64,000 nt of DNA from Novosphingobium sp. B 225 (GTDB taxonomy: Bacteria > Pseudomonadota > Alphaproteobacteria > Sphingomonadales > Sphingomonadaceae): contig NZ_MWLM01000064.1 of the NCBI RefSeq assembly GCF_002198665.1, positions 112,190 to 176,189 on the forward strand, read 5' to 3'. This document shows positions 54,363 through 62,548 of the stretch, in pieces. The position numbers and the translations under genes were made by a program. Positions within the stretch are counted from its first letter, which is position 1, and the number at the start of each line of letters is the position of its first letter. The notes beneath the pieces are model-generated. The model had not been told where the DNA came from. It ran no database searches and saw only the letters and a list, made by a program, of their open reading frames with translations.

Positions 54363-56026
54363 CGTTGCACGCTTTCCCAGTTCGGAGCGGTATAGAAGGG
54401 GGCATTGGAGCGCGGCAGCAGGCCTTTGCCCAACACGTGATCCGCGCCCTTTTCACCGATCATGATCGAAGGCGCGTTGAGGTTGCCGGTGGTGATCGAT
54501 GGCATGACGGATGAATCGATCACCCGCAGGCCTTCGAATCCGATCACTTTCAGCTCTGGATCGACCACCGCCATGGGATCGTCCGCCGCGCCCATCTTGC
54601 AGGTGCACGACGGGTGCAACGCGCTTTCCACGTGATCGGCGATGAAGGCATCGATCGCTTCGTCGCTGGTGCAGTCCGCCCCAGGTTGAATCTCGCGGCC
54701 GCGCCACGGGGCGAAGGCGTCTTGCTGGAAAATCTCGCGGGTCAGCCGCACGCAGGAACGCATTTCGGCCCAGTCGTCCGGATGGCTCATATAGTTGAAC
54801 AGGATCTTCGGGTGCTCGCGCGGGTCCTTGCTGCGCAGTGTCACCGTGCCCCGGCTTTTCGAGCGCATCGGCCCGACATGGGCCTGAAATCCGTGTTCGG
54901 TGGCAAGGGAGGAGCCATCGTAATTGATCGCCATCGGGAAGAAGTGGTACTGGATGTCCGGATATTTGATCCCGGCGCGGCTGCGGATGAAGCCGCAGCT
55001 TTCGAACTGGTTCGACGCCCCGATCCCGCGCCGCAGGAACAACCATTCCGCCCCGACCATAGCCTTGCCCAGCAAGTTGGCCTGCCCGAACAGCGTGACC
55101 GGCTTGGTGCAGGCCATCTGGAAATAGAATTCGAGGTGGTCTTGCAGATTCGCACCAACCCCAGCCCGGTCCGCGCGGACCTCGATCCCCAGCGATTTGA
55201 GTTCCTCTGCCGGGCCGATCCCGGACAGCTTCAGCAGCTGCACCGAGTTGATCGAACCGCCTGACAACAGCACCTCGCGGCTGGCGCGGACCTGATGGAC
55301 AGAGCCGCCACGCTCATACTCGATCCCCACCGCGCGGGTCCCTTCGAACAGCACGCGCCGGGCCAGCGCATGCTGTACCACGGTCAGGTTGGATCGCTTG
55401 CGGGCGGGATAGAGATAGGCCTTGGCGGCGGAACAGCGCGTGCCCTTGCGCACGGTCATGTCCATCCGCCCGAACCCTTCCTGACGGAAGCCGTTGTAGT
55501 CCTCGGTCAGATCGTAACCGGCCTGCTGCGCTGCATCGAGCCAGGCCTGGTTGAGCGGGTTCTTGAGCGTGCCGTAAGTCGTGGACAGCGGTCCATCCCC
55601 ACCGCGATATTCGTTTCCGCCCTCGGCGCGGGTCTCGGCGCGTTTGAAATAGGGCAGGACATCGGCATAGCCCCAGCCCGTTGCGCCGTCCTCATCCTGC
55701 CAGCGCTCGAAATCGTAGGGATTGCCGCGCACGTAAACCAGCCCGTTGATCGAACTTGACCCGCCCAGACCCAGCCCGCGCGGGCAGTGCAGGCGGCGGC
55801 CATTCAAATGCGGCTCAGGCTCGCTGTAGTAACCCCAGTTCCACCGCTTGGTGTTCATCGGATAGGCGAGCGCAGCGGGCATCTGGATGAAGATCGAACG
55901 GTCCGATCCGCCCGCTTCCAGCAGCAGCACCTTGTTCTGGCCGTCGGCGCTCAGCCGGTCAGCCAGCACGCAGCCTGCAGAGCCCGCGCCGACCACGATG
56001 AAATCGAACTGGTCAGTATGGGGCAT
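54359..56026 (-). CDS. betA: Choline dehydrogenase (GMC oxidoreductase)
   Basis: The protein of 555 residues is a GMC flavoprotein with [20 protein letters not shown], the GMC signature [23 protein letters not shown], and a C-terminal block [24 protein letters not shown] to [31 protein letters not shown]. That block is nearly the same as the BetA end and includes the catalytic histidine. It oxidises choline to betaine aldehyde at the membrane. I take the ATG at 56026; it overlaps the end of the betI-betB gene by 14 bases, so both enzymes of the route are coupled. Confidence 0.92.
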   Translation of the reverse strand: MPHTDQFDFIVVGAGSAGCVLADRLSADGQNKVLLLEAGGSDRSIFIQMPAALAYPMNTKRWNWGYYSEPEPHLNGRRLHCPRGLGLGGSSSINGLVYVRGNPYDFERWQDEDGATGWGYADVLPYFKRAETRAEGGNEYRGGDGPLSTTYGTLKNPLNQAWLDAAQQAGYDLTEDYNGFRQEGFGRMDMTVRKGTRCSAAKAYLYPARKRSNLTVVQHALARRVLFEGTRAVGIEYERGGSVHQVRASREVLLSGGSINSVQLLKLSGIGPAEELKSLGIEVRADRAGVGANLQDHLEFYFQMACTKPVTLFGQANLLGKAMVGAEWLFLRRGIGASNQFESCGFIRSRAGIKYPDIQYHFFPMAINYDGSSLATEHGFQAHVGPMRSKSRGTVTLRSKDPREHPKILFNYMSHPDDWAEMRSCVRLTREIFQQDAFAPWRGREIQPGADCTSDEAIDAFIADHVESALHPSCTCKMGAADDPMAVVDPELKVIGFEGLRVIDSSVMPSITTGNLNAPSIMIGEKGADHVLGKGLLPRSNAPFYTAPNWESVQR

Positions 56027-58052
56027 CGATCGGCTCCATCGCCACATAGACGCTTTTCAGCTGGGTGAAGTATTCGATCGCCGCCTTGCCGTTTTCGCGG
56101 CCCAGCCCGCTCTGCTTGTTGCCGCCGAACGGCAGTTCGATCGGGGTGATGTTGTAGGTGTTGATCCAGCAGGTCCCGGCTTCCAACGCAGCGATCACGC
56201 GGTGGGCGCGGGTCAGGTCGTTGGTGAAGATCCCGGCGGCCAGGCCCAGCTGGGTATCGTTGGCGCGCGCCACCACTTCGGCTTCGTCGCTGAAATCCAG
56301 CACCGACATGACCGGGCCGAAAATCTCCTCGCGCACGATCGCCATGTCGTCGCGGCAGTGGGTGAAGATGGTCGGCTGAACGAACGCGCCCTGCGCCAAT
56401 GCCCCGTCCATCGCGCGCTTGCCCCCGGTCAGCAAGGTGGCGCCCTGCTGCTGGCCCAGCTCGATATAGCCCAGCACCTTTTTCATATGCGCCTGAGAGA
56501 TCAGCGCGCCCATTTGCGTGGCCGGGTCCAGCGGATCGCCGATCACCATCGCCTCGGTCCGGGCTTTCAGCTTGGCGAGGAAAGCATCGCGCACCGTATG
56601 GTGCACGAACACGCGGGTGCCGTTGGTGCAGACTTCCCCGGCGGAATAGAAGTTGGCGAGCAGCGCGCCCGAAACCGCCTCGTCCAGATTGGCGTCCTCG
56701 AACACGATCAGCGCCGATTTGCCGCCCAGTTCCAGCGTGACCACTTTCAGCGTCGCGGCGGCATCGGCCATCACTTTCTTGCCGGTGCCGACTTCGCCCG
56801 TGAGCGAGACCTTGGCGATTCCGGGGTGGCGGCTGAGCAGGCGGCCGGTGTCGGCCTTACCCTGAACCACCTGGAACAGGCCGTCAGGCAGGCCCGCGTC
56901 GCGGTAAACCTTTTCCAGTTCGATCGCGGTCAAGGGGGTCAATTCGGCCGGCTTGAACAGCATGGCATTGCCGCAGGCCAGCGCCGGGGCGCTTTTCCAG
57001 CAGGCGATCTGGATCGGATAGTTCCACGCCCCGATCCCGGCGACCACACCCAGCGGCTCGCGCCGGGTATAGCCAAACGCGCCGGGGCCAAGATCGTGGT
57101 GCTCGCCCGCGATGGTGCGGGCGATCCCGGCGAAATATTCGATGCAGTCCGCGCCGGAAAGCACGTCTACCGCGATGGTTTCCTGAATTGGTTTGCCAGT
57201 GTCCTGCGTTTCGAGCCGGGCAAGGTCCTCGTTGCGTTCGACCAGCAGGGCAGCGGCGCGGTTCAGAATCCGCCCGCGTTCGGCCCCGGTGGTGCGCGCC
57301 CACAGCTTCTGCGCCTCGGCGGCGCGGGCAACGGCTTTGTCGACCTCTGCCTTGCCGTCGATCCGGATCGTTGCCAGCACCGCGCCGGTTGCGGGGTTGA
57401 CCGTGTCAAAGCTGGTTTCGGCAGCGGCAGGACCGGACTGGGTCAAGCCGGATTGGGGCAAGCGGGCCTGCGCCAGATCGCGCTCAATCGTGTCGAAAAT
57501 CCATTCGACCGGAATCTCGACATCGCTTTTCCATGCACCGGCCAGTGCCGCTCGCAACCAGAACCCGTCGATCAGCGCGGCGACGGTTTCGGCGATGCGG
57601 TTCACTGCATCCGGCACCACCAGCGCGCGCAATTCGTGCTTGAGGTTGGAAATCATCCGTTCCTGATGAACGCGCTGCAGCCGGGCGAGAGCAGGGGTGT
57701 AGAGTGCAAGCCCCCAGAACGAAAGCCAGGCGCGCGATGCTTCGGAGCTGAGTTCGCCGGGATTGAGGTGGGCCAGCACAAAGGCGCGCAGCCGTTCCTC
57801 GGGCGCATCCCCGGCGGTCAGGGCTTTCATGGGCCGGGTGGTTACGCGCTCAACCAGCTGGCGGAACGTCGCCTCGATCAGCTTGTCCCGATCGCCAAAG
57901 TAATGGACCACCAGCGCGGGGGATACGTCTGCGCGGCGGGCGACTTCGGCCATGGTGAACTGTTCGATGCCCGTATCGGCCAGCGCGGCAAGCGCCGCCT
58001 GAAGCAACTGGACGCGGCGGTCTTCCGGTTCGCGGCGGCGCATCTCAATCAT
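56013..58052 (-). CDS. betI-betB: BetI repressor fused to betaine aldehyde dehydrogenase
   Basis: One open frame of 679 residues holds two complete proteins. Residues 1-196 match BetI along its whole length: a TetR helix-turn-helix ([31 protein letters not shown]) and the BetI ligand domain ([34 protein letters not shown]). After the linker [17 protein letters not shown], residues 214-679 are a full aldehyde dehydrogenase with Asn344, Lys367, Glu441 and Cys475 ([16 protein letters not shown], as in BetB). It should oxidise betaine aldehyde and also bind DNA. No ATG lies in the linker, but in-frame TTG codons at residues 198 and 203 could start free BetB. The start may be the ATG at 58052 or 58043. 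Confidence 0.93.
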   Translation of the reverse strand: MIEMRRREPEDRRVQLLQAALAALADTGIEQFTMAEVARRADVSPALVVHYFGDRDKLIEATFRQLVERVTTRPMKALTAGDAPEERLRAFVLAHLNPGELSSEASRAWLSFWGLALYTPALARLQRVHQERMISNLKHELRALVVPDAVNRIAETVAALIDGFWLRAALAGAWKSDVEIPVEWIFDTIERDLAQARLPQSGLTQSGPAAAETSFDTVNPATGAVLATIRIDGKAEVDKAVARAAEAQKLWARTTGAERGRILNRAAALLVERNEDLARLETQDTGKPIQETIAVDVLSGADCIEYFAGIARTIAGEHHDLGPGAFGYTRREPLGVVAGIGAWNYPIQIACWKSAPALACGNAMLFKPAELTPLTAIELEKVYRDAGLPDGLFQVVQGKADTGRLLSRHPGIAKVSLTGEVGTGKKVMADAAATLKVVTLELGGKSALIVFEDANLDEAVSGALLANFYSAGEVCTNGTRVFVHHTVRDAFLAKLKARTEAMVIGDPLDPATQMGALISQAHMKKVLGYIELGQQQGATLLTGGKRAMDGALAQGAFVQPTIFTHCRDDMAIVREEIFGPVMSVLDFSDEAEVVARANDTQLGLAAGIFTNDLTRAHRVIAALEAGTCWINTYNITPIELPFGGNKQSGLGRENGKAAIEYFTQLKSVYVAMEPIDAPY

Positions 58053-58131
58053 CCCCTTCAGCCCATTGAACGCGGATTTAATAACAGGCGTTGCGGCACC
58101 TTGCCATGGGAATTGGCATGACTGAACCAGA

Positions 58132-58150
58132 TCATTAGCTCAATTAATGA
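58132..58150. promoter_or_regulatory. CATTA-N7-TAATG palindrome, copy 2
   Basis: TCATTA (58132-58137), seven bases, TAATGA (58145-58150): perfect 6-base arms. It lies 80 bases upstream of the betI-betB start in the 345-base gap shared with a divergent TonB receptor, and matches the palindrome at 39196-39212. A second short palindrome, TGCCA-N7-TGGCA, lies at 58102-58118. These are candidate BetI operators. Confidence 0.55.
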
Positions 58151-58296
58151 AACATATCGGGGCTGGGTATCGCGCGAGCCATGCGCTGCAATTGTGCAGA
58201 AATCCTCGCATTCCTGCGCCAAACGACCCGGCAAGTGCGGGCCGAGGTGTGGCGAGCCTGCTGACGAAAGCGCGGTTTTTCAGTGGGGCAAGCGTC

Positions 58297-58323
58297 TTGC
58301 ACGTGCGTTCAATATGCTACATT
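58297..58323 (+). promoter_or_regulatory. Weak sigma-70-like promoter for the second TonB receptor
   Basis: TTGCAC (58297-58302) and TACATT (58318-58323) are spaced by 15 bases, about 75 bases upstream of the receptor ATG. The spacing is short and the match modest. The rest of the gap (58053-58397) contains the palindromes noted separately and no believable gene. Confidence 0.25.
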
Positions 58324-58397
58324 CTTGCCATCTGAGGTCGATCGGCGGCGACCCAAACGGCAATGACCGCGGGCCGCCCCAAGGAATGGAGGGTTCT

Positions 58398-60845
58398 ATG
58401 GCCACTCGGTATCACACATCACGTTTTTCGGTCCTGCTGCGCACGGGCGCTCCGCTGGCGATCGTCGCCGCGGCGCTGACCGGCACGGGGGCGATGGCCC
58501 AATCGGCCGCTCCGGAAGTGGAAGCGGCTGACCAGCCTGCTGACATCGTGGTGACTGCGCAGAAGCGCGAGCAGAAGCTGCAGGACGTCGGCATCGCGAT
58601 TTCGGTGCTGGGCAGCGATGAAATCGCCCGCCGGTCGATCAACAATGCAACCGACATCGTCTCCGCGATCCCCAACCTCAAATACAACGCCTATTCCTCG
58701 TCGCAGGTCGTGTTCAACATGCGCGGCGTGTCGCAGAACGACTATGGCGACCAGCAGGAGCCGCCAGTCGCGGTATATCAGGATGACAGCTACGCCAGCT
58801 CGATCACCACGGCGAGCTTCCCGATCTTCGATCTCGCCCGGGTAGAGGCGCTGCGCGGGCCGCAAGGCACGCTGTTTGGCCGCAACGCCACCGGCGGCGC
58901 AGTGCAATTCGTCTCCAGCCAGCCGACCGACACGCTCGATGGCTTCCTCAAGCTGAGCTATGGCCGTTACAACCAGACCATCATCGAAGGTGCGCTGTCC
59001 GGTCCGCTCAGCGACACGCTGAGCGCGCGCATTTCGGGCATCTATGACCGGGATGATGGCTATATCCAGAACATCACCCCGGGCGAGAAGGACCGCGGCG
59101 CGAACAACCACTGGGCGCTGCGCGGGATATTTGCCTATGAACCGTCGAGCAGCTTCAAGGCCAAGCTGACCCTGCGCTATTCGCAGGCCGACAAGGAACG
59201 TCAGGCCGGCGTCTATAACTATGGCCCGGCTTGCCCCAATGCTCAGTTCCAGGGCGAATTCATGTCGCCGACCGATACCTGCGCCTATTGGGGCAGCACC
59301 GGCACGGCTGGCAACGGGTACCTCAACCCCTCGATCGCCGCGTCACAGGGCGGCAGCCCGTGGAAGACCGCGGGCACCGGCGCGGCCTATGTCGATCGCA
59401 AGATGTTCGGCGCGACGCTGCGGCTTGATGCGCAGCTGGGCTCGTTCGATCTGGTTTCGATCACCGATTACCAGCACCTCAAGAAGTTCTATATCGAAAG
59501 CGGCGATGGCCCGCCCGAAATCCCCTATGTCGAAAACGTCACGCCGCCCGCCACCGCGCCGTGCCCCGCGCCCAACACCAGCCTGACCTGCTATGCTTCG
59601 GGCACCGTGTTCTTCCAGGATGCGGCGGTGAACCAGGTGTCGCAGGAACTGCGCCTGTCGCGCAGCAGCGACCGCAACTTCTTCACCCTGGGCGCCTTCG
59701 GGATGATCATCGACGGCGATTACAAGGCCAAGTACGCCGTCCCGTTCATCGCCTATGATCCCTCGGTCAGCTTCACCCAGCGCACCGAAAGCTTCGCCGT
59801 CTTCATGCAGGACGAATACGAACTGACCGACAAGCTCAAGCTGATCGGCGGCCTGCGGTACTGGCGCGATGCCAAGGAAGGCGATTACACTGCGGTGCAC
59901 ACTCTTGCGCCCTGGGCGCTGTCGCTGCACTTCGGTCCGGGCGGGGTATCCTATACCGACCTGACCGGCACCAATACCCCGGCCACGTGGAAGTACGGCA
60001 GCGGCACCTCGGGCGTGACGATCACTCCGGCTGATGCCAAGCCCACCTTTGACGGGATCACCGCCAAGGCCGAGATTGACTACAAACCGGCTGACAACGT
60101 GCTGCTCTATGCCAGTTACAACCGTGGGTCGAAGTCGGGCGGGTTCACTTTCTCCACCGGCACGCCGTTCCCTTCGGCGCTGGTCGATACGCTCAACAAC
60201 CTGGGCTACCGGCCGGAAACGCTCAATGCCTACGAACTGGGGCTGAAATCCACGCTGGCGCCGGGGACCACCTTCAACCTCGCCGCGTTCCACTATGACT
60301 ACCGCAACTACCAGGCCTTTGTGCAGGTTGGCTTTACCCAGGTGGTGCGCAACCTTCCGGCCAAGGTCAGCGGGATCGAAGCGGACTTCTCGACCCGCCC
60401 GATGAAGGGGCTGACCCTGCAGCTGTCGGGTGCTTACCAGACCAGCAAGGTCAAGGGCGTGTTGCTGCCTGACGGGGTGAGCGTGGTTGACCACAATCTG
60501 CCGCAGGCGCCCGAGTTCTCGGGCAGTGCAATGGCGCGGTATGAATTCGATCTGGCCGGCGGCACCGCCTCGATCCAGGGCGATGCGCTGTTCCAGAGCT
60601 CCATGTGCTTCACCGTGATGTGCGCCCCGGTCGAGCAGGAAAAGGGCTATGCCGTGGCCAATGCGCGGGTCGGCTTTACCACGGCGGATGAGAAGATCGA
60701 CATCTCGGTCTTCGTCAACAACCTGTTCAACAAGGCCTACCGGGTCTACGCTTTTGACGGCTCGCTCTATTGGGGTGACACCCTGGGCGTCTATGCCAAG
60801 CCCCGCACCTGGGGCGTGAGTGTGCGGTACAACTTCGGCAAGTGA
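58398..60845 (+). CDS. TonB-dependent outer-membrane receptor
   Basis: The 815-residue receptor has a signal peptide ending AMAQ, a TonB-box-like PADIVVTAQKREQKLQDV, a plug with VEALRGPQGTLFGRNATGGAVQFVS, and a beta barrel ending in VRYNFGK. It is of the same general type as the receptor at 36530 and lacks a signalling extension. The ATG at 58398 has GGAGGG upstream; an ATG four codons earlier is possible. It diverges from the betI-betB/betA operon across the shared palindrome and precedes an APC permease, which suggests that it imports a nitrogenous substrate. The cargo is not known. Confidence 0.92.
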   Translation: MATRYHTSRFSVLLRTGAPLAIVAAALTGTGAMAQSAAPEVEAADQPADIVVTAQKREQKLQDVGIAISVLGSDEIARRSINNATDIVSAIPNLKYNAYSSSQVVFNMRGVSQNDYGDQQEPPVAVYQDDSYASSITTASFPIFDLARVEALRGPQGTLFGRNATGGAVQFVSSQPTDTLDGFLKLSYGRYNQTIIEGALSGPLSDTLSARISGIYDRDDGYIQNITPGEKDRGANNHWALRGIFAYEPSSSFKAKLTLRYSQADKERQAGVYNYGPACPNAQFQGEFMSPTDTCAYWGSTGTAGNGYLNPSIAASQGGSPWKTAGTGAAYVDRKMFGATLRLDAQLGSFDLVSITDYQHLKKFYIESGDGPPEIPYVENVTPPATAPCPAPNTSLTCYASGTVFFQDAAVNQVSQELRLSRSSDRNFFTLGAFGMIIDGDYKAKYAVPFIAYDPSVSFTQRTESFAVFMQDEYELTDKLKLIGGLRYWRDAKEGDYTAVHTLAPWALSLHFGPGGVSYTDLTGTNTPATWKYGSGTSGVTITPADAKPTFDGITAKAEIDYKPADNVLLYASYNRGSKSGGFTFSTGTPFPSALVDTLNNLGYRPETLNAYELGLKSTLAPGTTFNLAAFHYDYRNYQAFVQVGFTQVVRNLPAKVSGIEADFSTRPMKGLTLQLSGAYQTSKVKGVLLPDGVSVVDHNLPQAPEFSGSAMARYEFDLAGGTASIQGDALFQSSMCFTVMCAPVEQEKGYAVANARVGFTTADEKIDISVFVNNLFNKAYRVYAFDGSLYWGDTLGVYAKPRTWGVSVRYNFGK

Positions 60846-60928
60846 GCCCGAAGGGTAACGCAGCGGTGCGGGCTCGCCTCCGGTGGCAAACCGGGGGCGG
60901 GCCCGGCGCGTTTGGGGGAGGGATCTGA

Positions 60929-62548
60929 GTGGCGAGCCAGGCTGGAGCAAGTGACATGACCGGGCAGTTGCAGCTGCGCCGTCAGCTTGACTGGAAGGAT
61001 GCCTTCTGGGCGTCGAGCGGGGTGCCGGCAGGCGTGCTGCTGACCATGGGCGGGATCGCGACGATGATCGGCCAGCCCAGCTGGGTGATCTGGATCGCTT
61101 CGATCCTGATGGGCTTCCTGCAAAGCTTCATCTACGCCGAGATTGCCGGGCTCTATCCCAACAAGTCGGGCGGCGCGTCGGTCTATGGCGCGGCGGCGTG
61201 GCTGCCCTATGGCAAGTTCATCGCGCCGATATCGGTGTGGTGCAACTGGCTGGCCTGGTCGCCGGTGCTAGCGCTGGGGACCAGTCTGGGGGCGGGCTAT
61301 GTCATGGCCAGCCTGTTCGCGCCGGATGCCGCGATCCGCACCTGGCAGTGGCACTTGCTCGATCTCGGGTTTGTCCGCGATGGGCTGCATCTCAGGATCA
61401 ACTTGGTCTCGCTGATTGCCGCCGGCTTTCTGCTGCTGACTTTTGCATTGCAGCACCACGGCGCGGCGCGGGCGGCCAATTTCCAGAAAGTGCTGGGGCT
61501 GATCTGCCTTTCGCCGTTGCTGCTGGTCGGGCTGGTCCCGCTGCTGACCGGAGACCTGCCGCGCGAGAACCTGTTCCCCTTGCTGCCGATGCTGCGTGAT
61601 GCGGCGGGCAATCCGGGTTTCGGGACCTGGGATATTGCCGGGCTGACCCTGCTGGCCGGGGCGATGTTCGGGGCGGGCTGGTCAACCTACGGGTTCGAGA
61701 CTGCGGTGTGTTATACCCGCGAGTTCCGCGATCCGGCGCGTGATACGGCCAAGGCGATCCTGGCGGCCGGGCTGCTGTGCATCGCGATCTTCACGCTGGT
61801 GCCGCTGGCGTTCCAGGCCTCGCTCGGGCTTGATGGCATGCTGGATCCGACGATCTATGATGGCTCGGGTGTGGGGCAGGCGCTGGCCCGGATCGTGGGC
61901 GGCGGGGCGTTGATCGGCAACCTGCTGATCGTCATGCTGGTGCTGGCCCTGCTGCTGATCGTGATGACCTCGATGATGGGTTCATCGCGCACGTTGTATC
62001 AGGCTTCGGCTGACGGCTGGCTGCCCAAGTACCTCAGCCGGGTCAACGAGCACGGCGCGCCGACCGCGGCAATGTGGACTGACCTGGGCTTCAACCTGCT
62101 GCTGTTGATGGCATCGGATTACTTCGCGGTGCTGATGATTTCCAACGTCTGCTACTTCGTGTTCAACTTCCTGAACCTGCAGGCCGGGTGGATCCACCGG
62201 ATCGACCGCAAGGACTGGAACCGGCCCTATCGCTGTCCAACCTGGCTGCTGGCGACGGGGGCAGTATTGGGCTTCGTCAACATGGCCTGGATGGGGGCCG
62301 GGGCCGATGTCTGGGGCGAGGGGACCCTTCGCAACGGGCTGCTGGCGGTGCTGTTGATCGTGCCGGTCTTTGCCTATCGCCACTATGTGCAGGACAAGGG
62401 CAAGTTTCCGGTCAGCGAGGGCACGGCCGAGGATCCGTTTGAACGGGCCGAAGTTACCCCGCGCGCGGGTGTGCTGCCCTATCTGGCGCTGGCGACCTGT
62501 GTCGCGCTGGTCTGGCTGGCTGCGAGCTGGGCTCAGCCGCCAGTCTGA
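60929..62548 (+). CDS. APC-superfamily amino-acid/amine permease
   Basis: The protein of 539 residues has about twelve helices and the APC core: DAFWASSGVPAGVLLTMGGIATMIGQPSW, then AEIAGLYPNKSGGASVYGAAAWLPYGKFIAPISVWCNWLAW, and GWSTYGFETAVCYTREFRDPARDTAKAIL in the sixth-helix region. Such permeases import amino acids or polyamines with protons or by exchange. A GTG at 60929 with GGGAGGG six bases upstream is used; an ATG nine codons later is possible. It follows the TonB receptor by 83 bases and abuts the BCCT gene end to end. Confidence 0.86.
   Translation: MASQAGASDMTGQLQLRRQLDWKDAFWASSGVPAGVLLTMGGIATMIGQPSWVIWIASILMGFLQSFIYAEIAGLYPNKSGGASVYGAAAWLPYGKFIAPISVWCNWLAWSPVLALGTSLGAGYVMASLFAPDAAIRTWQWHLLDLGFVRDGLHLRINLVSLIAAGFLLLTFALQHHGAARAANFQKVLGLICLSPLLLVGLVPLLTGDLPRENLFPLLPMLRDAAGNPGFGTWDIAGLTLLAGAMFGAGWSTYGFETAVCYTREFRDPARDTAKAILAAGLLCIAIFTLVPLAFQASLGLDGMLDPTIYDGSGVGQALARIVGGGALIGNLLIVMLVLALLLIVMTSMMGSSRTLYQASADGWLPKYLSRVNEHGAPTAAMWTDLGFNLLLLMASDYFAVLMISNVCYFVFNFLNLQAGWIHRIDRKDWNRPYRCPTWLLATGAVLGFVNMAWMGAGADVWGEGTLRNGLLAVLLIVPVFAYRHYVQDKGKFPVSEGTAEDPFERAEVTPRAGVLPYLALATCVALVWLAASWAQPPV

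Noticed and set aside
55887..58121. A 744-codon open frame on the plus strand opposite betI-betB
   Set aside because: It is the antisense shadow of a high-GC gene; the translation has no domain or membrane pattern, while the minus strand encodes complete BetI and BetB.
58147..58335. A 62-codon frame in the betI-betB/TonB receptor gap, with a LLTKAR peptide also seen in a short frame near 5380
   Set aside because: The two places share 14 bases (ACGAAAGCGCGGTT) but nothing more that is convincing; the ATG falls inside the palindrome and no ribosome site is present. It may be a trace of a repeat.
60844..60880. GAGCCCG and CGGGCTC pair after the second TonB receptor as a terminator
   Set aside because: The loop is about 18 bases and no T-tract follows; it is too weak.
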